Below, piece after piece: positions 1-7,450 of a stretch of DNA of 8,384 nucleotides. The DNA is taken from NCBI GenBank assembly GCA_900554495.1, contig USHR01000070.1, positions 1 to 8,384 of the forward strand, in the 5' to 3' direction. Origin of the DNA: an uncultured Collinsella sp. Its GTDB lineage: Bacteria > Actinomycetota > Coriobacteriia > Coriobacteriales > Coriobacteriaceae. How positions within the stretch are numbered: position 1 is the first letter of the stretch; each line of letters starts with the position of its first letter. A model generated the notes under the pieces. The model saw nothing but the letters and a program-made list of their open reading frames with translations, made no database searches and was not told the origin of the DNA. Made by a program: the position numbers and the translations under genes.

Positions 1-1743
1 CGTCGTTGCGAAAGCCACGTCGAGGCCCTGCGCGCCGCAGTGCCGGGCGCTATCGAGAAGGTTGAGTGGCAGTGCGAGGACCAGCTGACGATTACCGTCA
101 AGCAGGACAAGCTGCCCGAGGCCGTCCACTACCTGTATTACGAGCGCTACGGCTGGATTCCCGTGATCATCGGCAACGATGAGCGCAGCCTGTGCGGCCG
201 TTACGCCGTGTACTACGTCATCTCCATGGAGGGGGAGGACCCCGGCTGGGTTACCGTGCGTGCCGAGGTCGACCCCGCCAAGATGACGTTCCCGTCCGTG
301 ACGCCGTTCGTCCCCGCCTGCGTGTGGGGCGAGCGCGAGCTGCGCGATATGTTCGGCCTGATCCCCGAGGGTCTGCCCGATCGTCGCCGCCTGGTGCTGC
401 CCGATGACTGGCCCAGCGGCCTGTACCCGCTGCGCAAGGACTCCATGGATTACCGCTTCCGTCCCGCTCCTGCGAGTGACATGGAAAACTACGAGTTCTT
501 GGACGACACCAAGGGCAAGGAGACCACGCTCGTCCCCATGGGCCCGCTGCACATTACCTCCGACGAGCCTGGCCACTTCCGCCTGTTCGTCGAGGGCGAG
601 ACGATCGTCGACGCCGACTACCGTTTGTTCTACGTGCACCGCGGCATGGAGAAGGTTGCCGAGACGCGCCTGAACTATGACGCCGTGACGTTCCTCGCCG
701 ACCGTATCTGCGGCATCTGCGGCTGCGCCCACTCGGTGGCCTACGCCGAGGCCGTCGAGCGCGCTCAGGGCATTCATGTCCCGCCGCGCGCCCAGTACAT
801 CCGCGCCATCATGCTCGAGGTCGAGCGTCTGCACTCGCACCTGCTCAATATTGGCCTCGCATCGCACTACACCGGCTTCGACTCCGGCTTCCAGCAGTTC
901 TTCCGCGTCCGCGAGAAGTCCATGGACCTGGCCGAGAAGCTCTCCGGTCACCGTAAGACCTACGGCCTCAACGTGATCGGCGGCGTGCGTCGCGATATTT
1001 TGGCCGAGCAGAAGCTTTCCACGCTCACGACCATCCATCAGCTGCGCTCCGAGGTTCAAGAGCTCGTCGACGTGCTGCTTTCCACGCCCAACTTTATTGA
1101 GCGTACGAGTGGCATCGGCATTCTGGACCGCAAAATCGCACGCGACTTCTCGCCGGTCGGCCCGCTCATGCGTGGCTCGGGCTATGCCCGCGACGTGCGC
1201 TTCGACCATCCCTTCGATGGCTACGCCGATCCGGATGTTCAGAAGATGCATGCTGCCACGGCAGACACCTGCGATGCCTTCGGCCGCACCGCCGTCCGCA
1301 TCCAGGAGGTCTACGATTCGATCGACATGATCGAGACCATGCTCGAGAACTGCCCGTCGGGTCCCATCCTCACTACGGATTGGGAGTACACCCCGCACAA
1401 GTACGCCATCGGCGCCACCGAGGCTCCGCGCGGCGAGGACGTGCACTGGGCCATGCTCGGCAACAACCAGAAGTGCTACCGCTGGCGCGCCAAGGCGGCC
1501 ACGTACAGCAACTGGCCGGTCCTGCGCTACATGTTCCGCGGCAACACCGTGGGCGACGCGGCGCTGATCGTCGGCTCGCTCGACCCGTGCTACTCCTGCA
1601 CCGACCGCGTGACGGTGACCGATGTCGCCGCCAAGCGCGACCACGTGCTCGACAAGGAGCAGTTCGAGAACGTCTGGCGCGACAAGTCGCCGCTTGCGGG
1701 CGAGGGCACCATGGCCGCTCCGCTCGATGAGGAGGCGCTCTAA
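1..1743 (+). CDS. hycE: Formate hydrogenlyase [NiFe] hydrogenase large subunit, HycE/HyfG type (5' partial)
   Basis: Catalytic subunit of a group 4 membrane-bound [NiFe] hydrogenase that reduces protons to H2 on the cytoplasmic side, using electrons from formate. The frame is open from base 1 (580 residues visible) and the first codons still resemble the HycE N-terminus, so the true start is probably only a few codons upstream. A GTG at base 40 is an internal codon. A NuoC-like domain (about residues 16-150) is followed by a NuoD/large-subunit domain. The Ni ligands are present as RICGIC (Cys237 and Cys240, codons at 709 and 718) and DPCYSC (Cys530 and Cys533, codons at 1588 and 1597). The last motif is followed by TDR and a 44-residue tail, the expected target of HycI cleavage after Arg536. 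Similarity to recalled E. coli HycE runs end to end, for example ERLHSHLLNIGLA and GFDSGFQQFFRVRE. It is followed 1 nt later by hycF in an apparent operon. HyfG of hydrogenase-4 is a close paralogue, and the hycHI context favours the hyc name. Confidence 0.95.
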   Translation, partial: RRCESHVEALRAAVPGAIEKVEWQCEDQLTITVKQDKLPEAVHYLYYERYGWIPVIIGNDERSLCGRYAVYYVISMEGEDPGWVTVRAEVDPAKMTFPSVTPFVPACVWGERELRDMFGLIPEGLPDRRRLVLPDDWPSGLYPLRKDSMDYRFRPAPASDMENYEFLDDTKGKETTLVPMGPLHITSDEPGHFRLFVEGETIVDADYRLFYVHRGMEKVAETRLNYDAVTFLADRICGICGCAHSVAYAEAVERAQGIHVPPRAQYIRAIMLEVERLHSHLLNIGLASHYTGFDSGFQQFFRVREKSMDLAEKLSGHRKTYGLNVIGGVRRDILAEQKLSTLTTIHQLRSEVQELVDVLLSTPNFIERTSGIGILDRKIARDFSPVGPLMRGSGYARDVRFDHPFDGYADPDVQKMHAATADTCDAFGRTAVRIQEVYDSIDMIETMLENCPSGPILTTDWEYTPHKYAIGATEAPRGEDVHWAMLGNNQKCYRWRAKAATYSNWPVLRYMFRGNTVGDAALIVGSLDPCYSCTDRVTVTDVAAKRDHVLDKEQFENVWRDKSPLAGEGTMAAPLDEEAL

Positions 1744-1744
1744 T

Positions 1745-2461
1745 ATGCTGAAGCTTTGGAAGGTCAACGCCAAGGCCGGCGACGCGACGGTCAAGTACCC
1801 GTTTGCGCCGTTCCCCACCAACAAGGACATGCGCGGCAAGCCCGAGCACAACGCCGAGCTCTGCATCGCCTGTGGTGCCTGCGGCGTGGCGTGCCCGGCC
1901 GATGCCATTCGCATGGACACCGACCTTGCGGCCGATACCATCACCTGGTCGATCGACTACGGTCGCTGTATCTTTTGCGGCCGCTGCGAGGAAGCCTGCC
2001 CCATGGAGGCCATCAAGCTCACCGAGGAGTTTGAGCTGGCCGTCATGAGCAAGGACGACCTCACCAGCAAGAGCGTCTATACGCTCGAGCACTGCTCGCG
2101 TTGCGGCAAGCCGTTTGCCCCGCACAAGGAGATCGACTACGCCAAGCGCCTGCTGCAAAAGGCCGGCGGCATGGAGGCCGAGCAGGCCGCCCGCACCGTC
2201 GGTATGTGCCAGGAGTGCAAGCGCGAGCTCGACGCCCTGCGCGCCGCCTCGGCCGTAAAGACCGGCAACGCGCACGGCATGGCCGCCAACGAGACGCTTG
2301 CGTCCGGCGAGCCCCAGGGCCCCGGCATGGAGTATCTGGGCGGCCACGGCGTGAACCCGGAGTATATCGACCGCGAGCTCAACCCCGATGCGCCCGAGAT
2401 TCCCGCCGGTCCGGCGCCGGTCGAGGGCATCATCATGGATTTTGAAACGAAGGAGGAGTAA
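1745..2461 (+). CDS. hycF: Formate hydrogenlyase iron-sulfur subunit, HycF/HyfH (NuoI-like)
   Basis: Electron-transfer subunit of 238 residues that carries electrons between the formate dehydrogenase side and HycG. Two ferredoxin-type [4Fe-4S] motifs are visible: CIACGACGVAC (Cys40, 43, 46, 50) and CIFCGRCEEAC (Cys75, 78, 81, 85), each followed by Pro. Two further CxxC pairs, HCSRC (117/120) and CQEC (155/158), match the extra pairs of E. coli HycF and could bind another metal. Start: the ATG at 1745 lies 1 nt after the hycE stop and 9 nt after GGAGG (1731-1735). An in-frame GTG upstream lies inside hycE and is not needed. E. coli HycF has about 180 residues. This protein continues for about 75 residues after CQEC, ending in a Pro- and acid-rich tail, so it is unusually long. 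No membrane segments are seen. It lies 2 nt before hycG, consistent with co-translation. Confidence 0.93.
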   Translation: MLKLWKVNAKAGDATVKYPFAPFPTNKDMRGKPEHNAELCIACGACGVACPADAIRMDTDLAADTITWSIDYGRCIFCGRCEEACPMEAIKLTEEFELAVMSKDDLTSKSVYTLEHCSRCGKPFAPHKEIDYAKRLLQKAGGMEAEQAARTVGMCQECKRELDALRAASAVKTGNAHGMAANETLASGEPQGPGMEYLGGHGVNPEYIDRELNPDAPEIPAGPAPVEGIIMDFETKEE

Positions 2462-2463
2462 CC

Positions 2464-3246
2464 ATGGCCGAACCCACGCTTTTGCCCGAGCGGCTTCAGT
2501 ACCGCCCGACCAAGATCGAGCTCGACGAGAGCATCGAGAAGGCCAAGGCGACCCTTCTTAAGAAGATCAAGCGCTCGGTGTACGTCTACCGTGTCGACTG
2601 CGGCGGCTGCAACGGCTGCGAGATCGAGATCTTCGGTTCCATCACGCCCGTCTTCGACGTCGAGCGCTTTGGCATCAAGGTCGTGCCCTCGCCCCGTCAC
2701 GCCGATGTGCTGCTGTACACCGGCGCCGTGACGCGTGCCATGCGCATGCCGGCCCTGCGCGCGTTTGAGGCCGCACCCGATCCCAAGATCGTGGTGTCCT
2801 ATGGCGCGTGCGGCTGCACCGGCGGCATCTTCTACGACAACTACTGCGTCTGGGGCGGCACGGATAAGATTCTGCCGGTCGATGTCTACATCCCCGGCTG
2901 CCCGCCCAGCCCCGCGCAGACCGTCTACGGCTTTGCCATGGCACTTGGCCTGCTAGACCAAAAGCTCCATGCCGAGACCACGGTTGAGGCTGCCGGCGAG
3001 CAGGCCGATATCCTGCACCCCGGCGTGCCGTACAAGCTGCGCGTTGCCATCGAGCGCGAGGCTCGCGCCATGAGCGGCTACCGTTACGGCCGCGACCTGG
3101 CCAACGAGTTTATGGATACGCTCGAGGGCGCGCCCAAGGGCGATATCCGCGGTGCCATGGCGCTGCTCATCGACAAGCAGGACGATCCGCGCCGCGTTGA
3201 GGTCTACTCGGCGCTGCAGGATCTGGTGCTGGCCGGAGGTCGCTAG
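2464..3246 (+). CDS. hycG: Formate hydrogenlyase small subunit, HycG/HyfI (NuoB-like)
   Basis: Small subunit of the group 4 [NiFe] hydrogenase, 260 residues, holding the proximal [4Fe-4S] cluster that passes electrons to the NiFe site in HycE. It is homologous to NuoB of complex I. The cluster motif is visible as DCGGCNGCEIEIF (residues 45-57), with Cys49 and Cys52 as the likely CxxC ligands, plus Cys116 in YGACG and Cys146 in PGCPPSP. Long blocks match recalled E. coli HycG, such as ERFGIKVVPSPRHAD, CVWGGTDK and YGFAMALGLL, and the lengths agree (about 255 in E. coli). There is no signal peptide or Tat motif, as expected for a cytoplasm-facing enzyme. The ATG at 2464 follows the hycF stop by 2 nt and lies 7 nt after GGAGG (2452-2456). 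The TAG stop directly abuts the hycH ATG. Confidence 0.96.
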   Translation: MAEPTLLPERLQYRPTKIELDESIEKAKATLLKKIKRSVYVYRVDCGGCNGCEIEIFGSITPVFDVERFGIKVVPSPRHADVLLYTGAVTRAMRMPALRAFEAAPDPKIVVSYGACGCTGGIFYDNYCVWGGTDKILPVDVYIPGCPPSPAQTVYGFAMALGLLDQKLHAETTVEAAGEQADILHPGVPYKLRVAIEREARAMSGYRYGRDLANEFMDTLEGAPKGDIRGAMALLIDKQDDPRRVEVYSALQDLVLAGGR

Positions 3247-3828
3247 ATGGAGCTCACGGACCGCTCTGGTTACTTTGCGGGCCCCGGTATGCTCGGCGGC
3301 TCCTTTGGCGATGCCTCGCGCGCAAGCGACGAGGCCGCCGAGGGCGTCGCCGACCCCTGCCTGGGCCATGCGCCCGACCAGGTGGTCTTTTACGAGCTCA
3401 CGCGTAAGTTTGTGGAGACCGAGGAAGACGTTCCCCAGGAGGCCTGCGACGTGCTGTACTACACGCTCGCCGTGGGCCACCACACCGGCGTGCTCGACTG
3501 CTTTGAGCCGCGCTTGTCGGTGCCGGTGGATGTCTTCTATTCGCTCGTCGACGCGCTGCCGGAGGGGGAGGCCAAGACCAAGTTCGAGGCCATCCGCTCC
3601 TTTGGCGAGTGCCAGCTCGACAAGGCGGCGGTGCCGTCGCTGCTCGAGGCCTGCGATGCGCTGCTCGACGAGCGCGGTTTTCGCGGGTCGGCCAAGGCCG
3701 GCATCTCGGTGTTCGATGACGACTTTGGCCTGCATGCCCAGCAGGTCGCGTTTCTGATGAAATTCCGCGATCTGGTTGAGCGCGTGCGCGATGTGTCGGG
3801 CGTGTATCTGACGGGAAGGTTGCAGTAA
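3247..3828 (+). CDS. hycH: Formate hydrogenlyase maturation protein HycH (HyfJ family)
   Basis: Accessory protein of 193 residues needed for assembly of the FHL hydrogenase. In E. coli HycH is not part of the final complex and its biochemical role is poorly defined. The family core begins at about residue 44 (DQVVFYELTRKF) and includes YYTLAVGHHTGVLDC (71-85), which closely matches the YYSLAIGHH segment of E. coli HycH. The C-terminus ends in the expected amphipathic stretch and YLTGRL. E. coli HycH has about 136 residues. The extra length here is an N-terminal extension of about 43 residues rich in Gly, Ala and acidic residues, plus an insert around residues 140-160. The ATG at 3247 directly follows the hycG stop and is 7 nt after GGAGG (3235-3239), so the start is well supported despite the extension. 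The stop overlaps the hycI ATG by 1 nt (TAATG). Confidence 0.88.
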   Translation: MELTDRSGYFAGPGMLGGSFGDASRASDEAAEGVADPCLGHAPDQVVFYELTRKFVETEEDVPQEACDVLYYTLAVGHHTGVLDCFEPRLSVPVDVFYSLVDALPEGEAKTKFEAIRSFGECQLDKAAVPSLLEACDALLDERGFRGSAKAGISVFDDDFGLHAQQVAFLMKFRDLVERVRDVSGVYLTGRLQ

Positions 3829-4331
3829 TGGGTCGCGTTGTGGATGGCCGTGTGAACGACGCCCCGTTTGCGGGTATCGTGCTCACGGCGGGAAGCGTGC
3901 TGCGTGCCGACGATGCCGCCGGCCCCGTGCTCTCCAAAAAGATGGAAGACGCACCCATCGCCGGTTGGTACACCATCGACGGAGGCCAAACGCCCGAGGA
4001 CGACATCATCGAGGTCAAGCGCGAGCGTCCGCCGCGTCTGGTCTTGGTCGATGCCGCCGACATGGCATTGCCCGTCGGGTCTATCCGCCTGCTCGATAAG
4101 CGCGATGTGGCCCGCAAGTCGATGTTCACCACGCATTCGCTCCCTTTGTCGATTCTGATCGAGGAAATCGAGCAATCGTGCGAAGATATCGTCTTCGTTG
4201 GGATTCAGCCGGGCGATACGGAGTTTTACAACCCCATGTCCCCGGAGGTCTTTGACGCCGTCGACGCCGTGTACGACGCCGTGGCCGTCAACGACTTTTC
4301 CCACTTTGTCCGCTTGGGACAAGAGCAATAG
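3828..4331 (+). CDS. hycI: Hydrogenase 3 maturation endopeptidase HycI
   Basis: Nickel-dependent aspartic-type endoprotease of 167 residues (156 in E. coli). It removes the C-terminal peptide of HycE after Ni insertion, closing the active site. Metal-site residues align with E. coli Asp16, Asp62 and His90 as Asp29 (in RADDAAGP), Asp75 (in LVLVDAADM) and His103 (in FTTHSLPL). IDGGQTPEDDI and VGIQPGDTEFYNPM also match the family. The N-terminal GN motif is altered: the Asn of VGNSMMGDD is Ser here (AGSVLRADD), and two family glycines are Ala. About 13 extra residues precede the first beta strand. The start overlaps the hycH stop (TAATG), with GGAAGG at 3814-3819, 8 nt upstream, so translation is probably coupled. 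Its likely substrate, HycE with a 44-residue tail, is encoded in the same operon. Confidence 0.93.
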   Translation: MGRVVDGRVNDAPFAGIVLTAGSVLRADDAAGPVLSKKMEDAPIAGWYTIDGGQTPEDDIIEVKRERPPRLVLVDAADMALPVGSIRLLDKRDVARKSMFTTHSLPLSILIEEIEQSCEDIVFVGIQPGDTEFYNPMSPEVFDAVDAVYDAVAVNDFSHFVRLGQEQ

Positions 4332-4370
4332 GAGCGCTTGTCCCTGCTGATTAGGAAAGAAGTGATTGAC

Positions 4371-5210
4371 ATGGCAGATTCCAAGGTGGAGTACCCCGCT
4401 CCCGATTGCCTGGCGCCCGCCGCGATCGAGGCCAAGACCGAGGCCGCCGGCGTGACCAAGGCCAACCTGCCGGTCGCAAAGGCCTTTCTGTTGGCAATGT
4501 TCGCCGGTGCGTTTATTGCCTTCGGTGGCCTGTTCTTTACCGTGTTCTTGAGCGATAGCACGCTGGGCTGGGGCGCCCAGCGCGTCGTGGGCGGCCTGTG
4601 CTTTTGCCTGGGCCTGGTGCTGGTGCTGGTGTGTGGCGCCGAGCTGTTTACCGGTAACTCGCTTATGGTCTGCGCGCTCAAGAGCAAAAAGATCACCCTG
4701 GTCCAGATGCTCAAGGCTTGGGTCGTCGTATGGGTCGGTAACTTTGTCGGTGCCCTGTTCATCGTCTTTTTGGTGTACATGGCCGGCATTTACAAGCTCA
4801 ACGGCGAGGCGGTCGCCAATTCCATGGTGAGCGTCGCCGCCGGCAAGGTGACGATCGACTGGGTGACGATCTTCTTCCGCGGCATCCTGTGCAACATCTT
4901 TGTGTGCCTGGCTGTGTGGATCGGTACCGCCGGCAAGACCGTGGTCGATAAGGTTGTGGGCATTCTGCTGCCCATCGCCGCCTTTGTGGCCTGCGGTTTT
5001 GAGCACTGCGTCGCTAACATGTACTTTTTGCCCATGGGCGCCGTGATGCATGCATGCGGTTATGGTGCCGACGTCGCCGGCGCCGATGCGCTCAACGCCG
5101 CGGGCATTGCGTTTAACCTGTCCGCCGCTACGCTGGGCAACATCGTGGGCGGCGCGGTTCTTGTCGCGCTCGGCTACTGGTTTATTTACGCCAAGAAGTC
5201 CGAGGCGTAA
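4371..5210 (+). CDS. focA: Formate/nitrite transporter family channel, probably FocA-type formate channel
   Basis: Inner-membrane pentameric channel of the FNT family, 279 residues, moving formate (or a related small monovalent anion) across the membrane. About six hydrophobic segments are visible, roughly at residues 37-60, 71-91, 115-138, 167-187, 197-217 and 253-274. Diagnostic motifs are GAELFTGN (89-96, the omega-loop region with the conserved Thr) and GFEHCVANM (209-217), whose His212 corresponds to the gating His209 of E. coli FocA, then NIVGGAVLV. Substrate cannot be settled from sequence because NirC-like members share these motifs. Position right after hycI favours formate, as with focB at the end of the E. 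coli hyf operon. The ATG at 4371 is preferred over an in-frame TTG at 4338 because AGGAAAG (4353-4359) precedes it and the protein starts like its relatives. The gene is 39 nt after hycI and ends just before a strong terminator. Confidence 0.9.
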   Translation: MADSKVEYPAPDCLAPAAIEAKTEAAGVTKANLPVAKAFLLAMFAGAFIAFGGLFFTVFLSDSTLGWGAQRVVGGLCFCLGLVLVLVCGAELFTGNSLMVCALKSKKITLVQMLKAWVVVWVGNFVGALFIVFLVYMAGIYKLNGEAVANSMVSVAAGKVTIDWVTIFFRGILCNIFVCLAVWIGTAGKTVVDKVVGILLPIAAFVACGFEHCVANMYFLPMGAVMHACGYGADVAGADALNAAGIAFNLSAATLGNIVGGAVLVALGYWFIYAKKSEA

Positions 5211-5232
5211 GGTACCGTCTGTTTGACGTTGG

Positions 5233-5268
5233 GCCTCCCGCGGGGCATTGCCGTGCGGGAGGCTTTTT
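5233..5268 (+). terminator. Intrinsic terminator after focA
   Basis: A perfect 9-bp GC-rich stem is formed by GCCTCCCGC (5233-5241) and GCGGGAGGC (5255-5263). The 13-nt loop can itself form a short GGC/GCC pairing. The stem is followed directly by five T residues (5264-5268). It starts 22 nt after the focA stop, so it most likely ends the hyc-focA transcript. Whether it is complete or allows read-through to the molybdoenzyme gene cannot be told from sequence. Confidence 0.9.
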
Positions 5269-5332
5269 GGGTCTGGGGCTCGTTGCCGGGCTTTTGGCCT
5301 GTTGTGTTTGGCTGATGAAAGGGGTAATCGAG
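5269..5332 (+). other. Short leader between terminator and molybdoenzyme gene
   Basis: Sixty-four bases with no gene. If the preceding terminator is efficient, a promoter for the downstream pair should lie here or inside focA. A TTGCCG at 5283-5288 is a weak -35-like string, but no convincing -10 hexamer follows at normal spacing, so no promoter is called. Confidence 0.4.
5317..5324 (+). promoter_or_regulatory. Shine-Dalgarno that sets the molybdoenzyme start
   Basis: GAAAGGGG lies 8 nt before the ATG at 5333. It decides in favour of this ATG over an in-frame TTG at 5267, which would start inside the terminator T tract and add 22 residues of spurious hydrophobic sequence. Confidence 0.8.
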
Positions 5333-7450
5333 ATGGCATCTGCTGTTAAGCGTGACGGTCGCGCCGTGGTGACCACATGCGGGGGATGCTATGCCGATTG
5401 CGCCTTTGCGGCACACGTTGAGGACGGTCACGTGGTGGCCGAGTTGCCGGTGCCGGGGCATCCGTGCGCGGCGCGTGCCCTCTGCGCCCGCGGACGGCAT
5501 CGCCTGGCAATGCCGTTTGACGAGCGTGATCGGATTTTGCATCCCATGCGCCGCCGCCAGGATGGCTCGGGGTTCGATGCGATTTCGTGGGATGAGGCGT
5601 TCGCGCAGATCGCAGCGCGCCTTGGGGAGATTGTTGACGGACATGGTCCCCGTGCGCTGGGCATGACGCTCGGCGTGCCCTCGTTCGACCGCTACTGGGC
5701 GTATCGCATTATGCATGCGCTCGGTTCGCCCAACGTGTACGGTGCCGACGGTGCCTGCGAGGTAAGCCGACTTACCGGTTGGGAGCACAGCCTGGGCTAC
5801 AGCCCCGCCTCCGACCTGGCGCACACCGATTGCATCATGTACCTGGGGCGTTCCATTGTCGATTCGTCGACGATGGGGGCCGTTGATACGCTCAACGATG
5901 CCCGTCGACGTGGGGCGAAGATTATCGTGGTCGACCCCCGGCGCAGTGGCTCGGCTGCGCTTGCCGACCGCTGGCTGCGCGTGCGCCCGGGCTGTGACCT
6001 GGCCTTGCTGCTGGGCATTGCGCATGTGCTCATTGCCGAGGGCCTGTACGACCACGAGTTCGTTGCCCGCTATACCACGGGTTTTGACGAGCTGGCGCAG
6101 ACTGCTGCTGTTTGGACGCCCGAGTGGGCTGAGTCGATGTGCGATGTGCCGGCGGACGATATCCGAGCGACTGCGCGCGATCTAGCTGCCGCCGCGCCTG
6201 CCGCCGTGGTGGATGCGGGCTTTCATGGCGGCATCGGTATCGCGTATGCCAATAGCACCCAGACCGCGCGCGCGATTTGTCTGGTCGATGTGCTGCTGGG
6301 CTGCATCGGACACGCGGGCGGTGCCCTCAACCCGCCTACGCCGCTTGCGTTGGGCGACTTGGACCCTGCGCGTTTTGCGACGCCGTCAGTGCCGCGTGAG
6401 CCTAAGTTGGGGTCTGAGCGCTATCCGCTCGTCGACCCCGAGCGCGGTCTGTGCACGACCATCGGTCAGTCGATTCTTGCCGGCGATTTGCGTGGGCTTA
6501 TCGTCTATGCCAGTAACCCCGGTGCGGGCTATGGCAATGCTCAGGCTTGGTTGGGTATTTTGCAGCGGCTCGACTTGCTCGTGACGATTGACATTCACTG
6601 GTCCGAGACGGCGCGTGCTTCCGACTTCGTGCTGCCCGATGTGACGTATCTGGAGGCCGACCGCGGCGTGGGCACGGTCGTGGGCCGCAACGACGCGCGC
6701 GTGTTCTACCGCAACGCCGTGCTGCCCGTGCAGCATGACGACACACGTCCCGGTCGGGAGATCTTTGCCGGTCTGGCGCAGGCGTGTGGCGTGGGCGAGT
6801 ACTTCCAGTTTACGTCTGACGATCTAGCGGCTGCCCAGGTGGCACCGTTTGGGATTGATCTGGACGAGCTCAAGGAACGCGGCTGGGCCGACACGGGCGT
6901 CGCGTTGCCGTCGCGTACGGGCGAGCCGGCGATTCCCCAGGATGGCGGCAAAATTGCGCTGGCAAGCGACGTATGGGAACGAGCCGGCCTGGGTCGTGTA
7001 CCCAACTGGATTGCTCCCATGGTGGAGCCTGGCCCAGGGATGTTTCGCCTCATTAGCGGCAACCGTCCCTTTGAGTCGCATACCTCGCGAAGGCTTGCGG
7101 CGGCCGGTGCCGCCGAGGCTGGATCGGACCTGGATGCCGTGCAGATGAATGCCGATGTTGCTGCGCACATGGGCATCGCTGACGGCGAGATCGTTGAGCT
7201 CGTGAGCGATATGGGCCGCGATCGCGTACGCGTTGAGACGACGCCCTATCTGCATCCGGCGTGCATCTTTACGTCGGCCGCCCCCGGCGGACGTTCGTTT
7301 GGCGCTGATGCCGGTGGCGCTCAAGGCTTGGGCGTCGGCCCACTCGACCATACACCGTTGCGTTGGGACCCGTTGACGGGCGCCGCGCTCACCCAGGAAA
7401 ACGCCGTTCGCGTGGAAAAGATCACGGAGCACGTGGATAATAACGACTGA
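5333..7450 (+). CDS. Cytoplasmic bis-MGD molybdopterin (Mo/W) oxidoreductase, Cys-ligated, DMSO reductase superfamily; substrate unknown
   Basis: A 705-residue member of the family containing formate dehydrogenase H, polysulfide/thiosulfate reductases and DMSO reductase. An N-terminal [4Fe-4S] motif reads CGGCYADC (Cys16, 19, 23) with a fourth ligand at Cys51 (LCARGR). The predicted Mo/W ligand is Cys142 in GACEVSRLTG (codon TGC at 5756-5758, aligned with Sec140 of E. coli FdhF). Cofactor-binding blocks follow, such as KIIVVDPRRSGSA and STQTARAI. The C-terminal MopB_CT barrel runs from about residue 570 (FRLISGNRP) to VRVEKI. There is no twin-Arg signal, so it should be cytoplasmic. The size matches FdhF (715), but the His after the ligand and the RGQNN motif carrying the formate-binding Arg are missing (HAGGALNPPTPL at 327-338 instead). 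A formate dehydrogenase call is therefore not secure, and a reductase of the PhsA/PsrA broad group is equally possible. No partner subunit is adjacent. selA starts 74 nt downstream. Confidence 0.85.
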   Translation: MASAVKRDGRAVVTTCGGCYADCAFAAHVEDGHVVAELPVPGHPCAARALCARGRHRLAMPFDERDRILHPMRRRQDGSGFDAISWDEAFAQIAARLGEIVDGHGPRALGMTLGVPSFDRYWAYRIMHALGSPNVYGADGACEVSRLTGWEHSLGYSPASDLAHTDCIMYLGRSIVDSSTMGAVDTLNDARRRGAKIIVVDPRRSGSAALADRWLRVRPGCDLALLLGIAHVLIAEGLYDHEFVARYTTGFDELAQTAAVWTPEWAESMCDVPADDIRATARDLAAAAPAAVVDAGFHGGIGIAYANSTQTARAICLVDVLLGCIGHAGGALNPPTPLALGDLDPARFATPSVPREPKLGSERYPLVDPERGLCTTIGQSILAGDLRGLIVYASNPGAGYGNAQAWLGILQRLDLLVTIDIHWSETARASDFVLPDVTYLEADRGVGTVVGRNDARVFYRNAVLPVQHDDTRPGREIFAGLAQACGVGEYFQFTSDDLAAAQVAPFGIDLDELKERGWADTGVALPSRTGEPAIPQDGGKIALASDVWERAGLGRVPNWIAPMVEPGPGMFRLISGNRPFESHTSRRLAAAGAAEAGSDLDAVQMNADVAAHMGIADGEIVELVSDMGRDRVRVETTPYLHPACIFTSAAPGGRSFGADAGGAQGLGVGPLDHTPLRWDPLTGAALTQENAVRVEKITEHVDNND

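Noticed and set aside
40..42. GTG as the start of hycE
   Set aside because: The frame is open to base 1 and the upstream codons align with the HycE N-terminus, so the gene is truncated by the window edge rather than starting here.
1373..2347. 324-codon open frame on the minus strand
   Set aside because: Antisense to hycE and hycF, with Arg/Ala/Gly-rich composition and no recognisable domain. It is a codon-bias shadow.
5267..5332. TTG-initiated 22-residue N-terminal extension of the molybdoenzyme, resembling a short hydrophobic leader
   Set aside because: The start would lie in the terminator T tract without a Shine-Dalgarno. It lacks a twin-Arg motif, while the ATG at 5333 has GAAAGGGG at good spacing.
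3537..5339. 600-codon open frame on the minus strand
   Set aside because: It lies antisense to hycH, hycI and focA, all with clear family matches. Its translation is His/Asp/Gln-rich low-complexity sequence typical of shadow frames in GC-rich genes, and no ribosome binding site was noticed.
5186..6055. 289-codon open frame on the minus strand over the terminator and the molybdoenzyme N-terminus
   Set aside because: It runs through the terminator hairpin and opposite a clear [4Fe-4S] and Mo-binding domain, with no family resemblance.
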